Shown here piece after piece: positions 26,655 through 31,864 of a DNA stretch of 31,864 bases. This DNA is from Perkinsus olseni (Eukaryota; Perkinsozoa; Perkinsida): NCBI GenBank assembly GCA_013115125.1, contig JABANN010000410.1, positions 1 through 31,864 of the forward strand. Direction: 5' to 3'. How positions within the stretch are numbered: the stretch's first letter is position 1; each line of letters starts with the position of its first letter. The position numbers and the translations under genes were made by a program. Below the pieces are notes generated by a model. The model had not been told where the DNA came from. It ran no database searches and saw nothing but the letters and a program-made list of their open reading frames with translations.

Positions 26655-29017
26655 CAGGTCCATCGATACCACATCTTCGTCAACTACCACACCCGACTGT
26701 TCACTCGAGAAGGGCACTGAGGTGGTGGGCAGTCGAACTTTTTGTTGGGGTCCGATAGCTGGTCAATGTTGTTCAGAAATCTACGTCGCCTCAGCAGGCT
26801 GAAGCTGTCAGACAACTACTGGAGTTCATGAGTGCTGCGGATGCTGGTGATAAGGGGCTCTCTCATTACATATTGTTTTCGGACGTTACCATGCGAAATG
26901 AAACTGTTCTGTATTTCGTCTCACTGCGTCCGAAGGGCGATGTGGCGGTGAGAAGCTGTCGAACAAGTATGGGCGCAGCTGTCGATGAAGGGCTCTTGGG
27001 CTGCCCTCGAATGTTGTTTTCGGACGCTACCGTGAGGAAGGGAAATCGAGCTGTATTTGGTCTTGCTGCGTTCGATCAGGCGACCCGACAGCAGCCTCGC
27101 TCTTTGCTGGTCTCAATGCTCATCAGCAGCTGTTCAATGCAGCTGCCGAGTCGGACGAAATTATGATGGAAGAAGATACCACTCGCGGGATGTGGTCGGA
27201 GGAGGGTTATCCACTCTCGGTGTGTGTACAAGGAGATGACTATTACTTCCAGTTGTTAGAGGATGACTTGCGCAAGGTGAGATCATCTTGACCTGTTTTG
27301 TATCTTGCCAGCTCAACCTCAAGATTCTCTCAGGTATTCGGAAGATATGGTGAAGTTCGCCTCATCGAGGTTACTAGTCCTGATAGAGATGTGGCCCACG
27401 TCTATTACGAACAGCTAACTGATGCACAGAATGCCGTACAGGACCTGAACGATAAGGTAGTACTGAGAGACAGTGTTTGATCAACAACCATTGGAGGCAG
27501 CGTTTGATTCTGCTAGATTCTGAATGGAGTACATGGAGCATTGCAGGTTGTATGGGGCCTTCACCACACCCCTCGGGCTTTCCCCAATACCGACAGGCCA
27601 CTGAAGGTACTCTGGGGGTACTCCTAGGGAGGGGCGGGAGTGAAAGGACCTTCCTTTCAGAGTTCTAGAGATCACCCTTACGCTAGGGGATCGCAAGCTG
27701 TTGAACGTACTCAGGGAAGACATGGTGGGCATATCTATCTGCTTCTTGGGAGGAGTTTCTGTTGCCGTTCAGATGGAGTATCCGAGGTTGACCCATGCAG
27801 TGGGCGGAGTCTGGAGGATACAGAAGCTGCGATCAGCAGGTAGTGGCTGTTGGAGAGGGTCACCAATCACCGCTCTGTCTTCAGGCTGCTCAGTGAGATA
27901 CGGGACGTCGCTTCGCCACTGAAGGGGAATAAGGCTCATCCACTGGGTTCCGCCGGCAGTCCATCAGGGGCGGCCTCTGGACCTCAACGAAGCGACGCTT
28001 GGCGGACGCACTCGCCGACTCGCCGATATGGCGAGCGACGGGCTGGGTGGAGCAGCAGCGCTGAGGAACATTTCTACGACGATGCAGGTCATTACTTGGG
28101 GGATGCTTGTTCTAGTCTGGAGTATCCGAGGTTGAACCGGGGGTTTTGTAAAATGAGGCTGATAATTGTTCAGGGAAAGGAGGTACTGCAATAACGTCTC
28201 CGGTTGCTGCACCTCCGCCGGCCCTCGTCCCGAGGGGATCCGCTACAGGAGCCCCGGCGAGCGGGGGACCTGTGCGAAAGTTCACTTGCAGATTCGATAT
28301 TGGAATCGAAAATGACAAGGAGTTCCAGGTGATGGTGGGGGTTGGAATTTCGTGGCGCGTGACGGTTGGATATCGCGTAGGTTGCTCGCAGGATTATAGG
28401 GAATAAAGGGGTTAATATGAAGAGGATAGTGGGATTGTCTAATGCCAAGTTGCGATTGAGGGGACAGGGATCGGGGTAAGTGGTGGATGATGGTGGTGGT
28501 AGCAATGGGAGGAGTATCATCATCATCATCAGGTACTTGGAAGGTGCTGTTAGACAGGAATCCCCCGACCCTCTGCATTTGTGTATCAGCTGTATCAACA
28601 GGGATGGGTATTATTATTATAACTCCTCCGGGGATCGGTAGTAATAACAATGTTCAGGTATTTGGCGGCTGTTGAGGAGACTAAAACCCTTCTAAGGCGG
28701 GTCTACACCGAATGGAGGAATTTCCAAATTAATAAAGGAAGAGGAGATCCTGGGATGATGGAAATTCAGATGAAGGAGCACTTCCTCACTGCCGCTGGCG
28801 AGAGGGATCTTGATATGGACTACACGCAGCCGATGAGCACCCCGGTACGAGTCCCAGCCCCTCCGTTTTTACCTGCATTTCGGTATCCCTTCAGATGAAC
28901 CACCACCTGCTACCAACGTCCCGGCCAATCCCTTCACCTCGGTTTCCCCCAAGCTACTATCCAGCAAATAACCATGCTGCATCGAATCGTGGAGGACCTT
29001 ATAATTATCCGCGTTAA
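26611..29017 (+). CDS. RRM-KH RNA-binding protein, tandem copy 1
   Basis: RNA-binding protein with an RRM-like and a KH domain. Exon 1 (26611-26722) starts MVVGGSGRRSPSYDGR; an AG lies 4 nt upstream. Exon 2 (26777-26846) has QQAEAVRQLLEFMSAADA. The RRM part has YPLSVCVQGDDYYFQL (RNP2-like), a 57-nt intron, VFGRYGEVRLIEVTSPDRD, VAHVYYE (RNP1-like), then after another intron ILNGVHGALQVVWGLHHTP. Further exons include LLSEIRDVASPLKG. The KH part spans RKFTCRFDIGIENDKEFQ, an intron, VARRIIGNKGVNMKR with GNKG as the GxxG loop, IVGLSNAKLRLRGQGSG, an intron with ATC repeats, and YLEGAVRQESPDPLHL, YLAAVEETKTLLRRVYTEW. The C-terminus is low-complexity (PSYYPANNHAASNRGGPYNY), stop TAA 29015-29017. The family resembles alveolate KH proteins; the targets are unknown. 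The last intron and some middle exons are inferred. Confidence 0.85.
26854..27076 (+). repeat. Diverged tandem duplication of about 85 bp
   Basis: Copy A (about 26854-26938) and copy B (about 26989-27076) share the core TGTTTTCGGACG-TACC-TG, then CTGTATTT-G-TC and CTGCGT-CGA, at roughly 70 percent identity by eye. Both lie between exon 2 and the RRM exons of copy 1. One frame is open through both copies (LFSDVTMR and LFSDATVR), so they could be repeated coding units or duplicated intron. Confidence 0.65.
28516..28530 (+). repeat. (ATC)5 at 3' splice site of KH intron, copy 1
   Basis: Five ATC units run straight into the AG that ends the intron before YLEGAVRQ. The paralog has seven units at the same place. 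Confidence 0.85.
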
Positions 29018-29965
29018 GGAAATGCAAGATTGCAAGATTTGGATGATCTGTACAGTAGAGAAAGAATAGTAATCCTGAACCGTATAATATTTATCGTCAT
29101 GTCTGAGTCGTCCATTTACCACCGACCAATCGATCCGCCCCATTTCGGGGCAATGAGTTGAAAGCTACCATTATGACCATCGTAATTCAATCGTCTGTCT
29201 ATGCTCACCTCCTCCTCCTCCTCCTTCACCATAACGCTGTCCGGAGGCCTCTGTCAGCGACGGTGGCACCGCTTCGGATGGGATAGAAGGTTGGCTGGAT
29301 CTCTGGTATTGATAGAATTGATGAGAGGATAGTTGATGATGAGTATTGGTAGACTATTGAACGGCATAATAGCATAATAATTGACTTCAAGTCTCGAAAC
29401 TCGAGATGGTGACGCGGTCAGAACATTGTCTTGTGTTGTTGAGAACAGTGGGGGGAGCTGGGGCAACGAATCACCGGCATTCGAATTTGTCGCGCGCCAC
29501 GAAAACCCTCGGGGGACTGCGTGTTGGTGGTACTGGTAACGGAACTACTGCTAGTAAGAACTTGAGTTTATATATGAGTAATGGAAATGACCGGTCAGGT
29601 TTGAAGGAACCTCATCCACCACCATCACTTCGAAGTTGGGCTTCGACCGTTATGTCCAATCTGCGTGAAACTTTGGTCACCCGGGTAATCTTCTCAGCCA
29701 TAGACTTGCGAACTGATATGCGCGGAGGTTCGATCCCTAGGTGGATCATTTCTCACTTTTCACTGAGCCGACAGAAGTCCGATGCGCCTCTCTCCGCGTA
29801 CGGATCGCTCCTTCTCCGCTAGACGCGGATTGACCAGCTTCTTCACGGTGCAAGGCCGCTGAGTACATCATGCGTGTTGCAGGACGATGTGCGTCGAGCT
29901 TCCGAAAGCTGTTACTTGAAGGTCTTGTATTCATTAACCCCAATTCGCGATCAGAGGGCACCTCT
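29018..29965. other. Spacer between the tandem RRM-KH genes
   Basis: About 950 nt. A (CTC)n run lies at about 29207-29224. An open frame of 138 codons at 29406-29822 (+) is rich in Gly, Ser, Asn and Thr with no recognisable domain. It could contain 5' exons of the second RRM-KH gene, but no splice chain to it was found. Confidence 0.4.
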
Positions 29966-31864
29966 ATGATTCCACCCGACGGTCAATCATCTATCCAGGA
30001 ACAAGGACCTCCCGTTAACACTCGGGATGATGTGGTGGACGCCGGAGTTGGTATGAGGGAGAGCGCCTCGAGGGGATCTCACTGGCGGGTAGTATACGCA
30101 ATTGGAGATACGTTACGATTGGAGTGGTTGGTGTTAGGCCTCCCCGGGAGCAGGCCCCGATCAAAATGCTGAGATTGTTAGACAACTAGTAGAATTTATG
30201 GCCAATATTAATGAAGCTGGTGGTAGGGTCTGTCTTCCAGCTCTCATTGCCACATCCAGGGAACCCGTTATCAGATTACTATTCCGCAGTTGGTGCCCCT
30301 GCTCCGATTGAGGGCGTTCCCAAGGCTCCTCAGAGTAGCGGGACGGAGGGATCCATTGATGGGAATAGCGAGAGGTTGGGTTATCCACTTTCGATGTGTG
30401 TCCAAGGGGACGAATATTACTTCCAACTCTCAGAGGATGACTTACGCAAGGTGAACTGATCTTGACCTGTTTTGTATCTTACCAGCCCAACGTCAAGATT
30501 CCCTCAGGTATTCGGAAGATACGGTGAAGTTCGCCTTATCGAGGTTACTAGTCCTGATAGAGATGTGGCCCACGTCTATTACGAAAAGCTAACTGATGCA
30601 CAGAATGCCGTACAGGACCTCAACGACAAGGTAGTACTGAAATTCTAGGGCGGTCAGGCACGACTCGTTCCCGCTTCTCAGGTCCTTAAGGGCGTCAAAG
30701 GAGTCCTTCGGGTCGTATGGGGACTGTACAATTCACCATCGGCCTTCGCCTCCCTCAATTCGTTGAGCGTTACCGAGCAGCCCCCCGTTGATGATGAGGG
30801 TCGTGATGGAAACGAGAGGATGAGTTTGTCTTCTTCTCTCACTGAGTCTGGTGGGGGTGCCGAGGCGTTTGCGTATGAGAAAAATCCGGAGGGACTGAAT
30901 GATGCTGCGATTGGGAGTTGCTATGATGATGCAACTTTGAATCGGTAGGAGAATCTTTCGACCTCGTGAAGGGCCAGGATGGTGTTCAGATTGCTGTCCG
31001 AGCTGCGTAGTGGATCGTGTCCTCTGAGGGATGACGGAATGACGAAAGAGTTGAGAACTGAGTCGACCGCGACGACCTCAGCGATGTCTTCCCGAAGGCC
31101 ATCACAAGATGGTATCATTGGAGTCCCGTCCTCTCAAGAAGCAGCGGCAATCGACGACGATCGTCACGGGCACGACCATGGGCAGCAGCAGCAGCAGCAG
31201 CAGCCGGCACTTGCCGCCGAAGGACGGAAAAAAGGGGAGACTTCTGAGCAGCGCGAATGTTAGTGAAGGGGTCATTCTGGTTATGAGGCTCACTTTGAGA
31301 TCCTTTCGGTGTGGTTCCCAGAGGAGATGTGATGATGGCTGGCACGCCCTGATAATATCATTTCAGCTGGACGAATGAAAGAAATGACATATGACTGGGT
31401 CGTTGGTGGAGCTGATTACGGTCGGCTATCATTCAGATGAAGCTAGCGGAGGCCCTCCTCCTCCTCGCGAAGCGCCTCAAGTGGTATCGTCCCTCCCTAG
31501 ATCGACACCCTCGGCAGCGACATCACCCACTAGAGGGCCGATAAGAAAGTTCACTTGTAGATTTGATATTGGAATCGAAAATGACAAGGAGTTCCAGGTG
31601 ATGGTGGGGGTTGGAATTTCGTGGCGCGTGACGGTTGGATATCTTAGGTTGCTCGCAGGATTATAGGGAATAAAGGGGTTAATATGAAGAGGATAGTGGG
31701 ATTGTCTAATGCCAAGTTGCGATTGAGGGGACAGGGATCGGGGTAAGTGGTGGATGATGGTGGTGGTAGCAATGGGAGGAGTATCATCATCATCATCATC
31801 ATCATCAGGTACTTGGAAGGTGCTGTTAGACAGGAATCCCCCGACCCTCTGCATTTGTGTATCA
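29966..31864 (+). CDS. RRM-KH RNA-binding protein, tandem copy 2 (cut by window end)
   Basis: Paralog of the gene at 26611. Exon 1 (29966-30088) starts MIPPDGQSSIQEQGPPV; an in-frame ATG at 29870 is an alternative start. Exon 2, from 30138, has QNAEIVRQLVEFMANINEA. RRM: YPLSMCVQGDEYYFQLSEDD, intron, VFGRYGEVRLIEVTSPDRD, VAHVYYEKLTDAQNAV, a 51-nt intron, then VLKGVKGVLRVVWGLYNSP. A diverged middle part includes RLLSELRSGSCPLR and a polyglutamine run (about 31183-31203). KH: RKFTCRFDIGIENDKEFQ, intron, VARRIIGNKGVNMKR, IVGLSNAKLRLRGQGSG, intron with (ATC)7, then YLEGAVRQESPDPLHL. The window ends inside the next intron. Every recognised exon and intron position matches copy 1. The N-terminal exon and middle are only weakly similar to copy 1, whereas the RRM and KH blocks are nearly identical. 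Confidence 0.85.
31786..31806 (+). repeat. (ATC)7 at 3' splice site of KH intron, copy 2
   Basis: Seven ATC units lead directly into the intron's terminal AG. Surrounding intron sequence is otherwise the same as in copy 1, where there are five units. Confidence 0.85.

Overview
This window looks like nuclear DNA of an intron-dense protist, most likely an alveolate of the Perkinsus type. That assignment is an inference. It rests on very many short GT-AG introns (typically 42-60 nt), a prolyl-tRNA synthetase with an N-terminal editing domain of the Plasmodium/Toxoplasma type, KH/RRM proteins of alveolate style, and a splice acceptor (AG) 1-16 nt upstream of most start codons, as expected where a spliced leader is added in trans. 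Almost no gene is a single long ORF. I recovered each by chaining exons across GT-AG introns and checking that phase is kept. I saw no virus-like or retroelement remains.

Layout. 225-3400 (+): complete prolyl-tRNA synthetase, 18 exons, about 732 aa. About 3700-6258 (+): a divergent ProRS-like paralog that keeps the intron positions of its neighbour but has lost the editing domain, the C-terminal domain and key active-site residues. 6664-7237 (-): tRNA-Gln copies around one orphan exon copied from the UDP-galactopyranose mutase (UGM) gene. 7240-10010: no convincing genes, several perfect palindromes. About 10011-13963 (+): S9-family prolyl-oligopeptidase-like serine peptidase. 15130-17841 (-): complete UGM gene, 16 exons, 521 aa, with a tRNA-Gln gene plus a half tRNA inside one intron. 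18152-18223 (-): another tRNA-Gln. 18614-19933 (-): NCBP3-like cap-binding protein. 20257-22047 (-): VTA1/LIP5, an ESCRT-III/Vps4 regulator. 22479-25595 (+): zinc-finger (CCCH) methyltransferase-like protein. 26611-29017 and 29966-31864 (+): tandem RRM-KH RNA-binding protein genes, the second cut by the window end.

The three minus-strand genes UGM, NCBP3-like and VTA1 lie head to tail with gaps of about 320-770 nt. They meet the S9 peptidase gene convergently and the methyltransferase gene divergently. The mix of functions (translation, mRNA cap binding, membrane trafficking, galactofuranose synthesis, RNA binding) is ordinary housekeeping, not one pathway. The unusual signals are structural: a tRNA gene nested in a coding-gene intron and duplicated together with the adjacent exon; a probable pseudo-synthetase beside its parent; patchwork near-identity, including introns, between the tandem RRM-KH genes; and a dense run of perfect hairpins at the 5' end of one of them.
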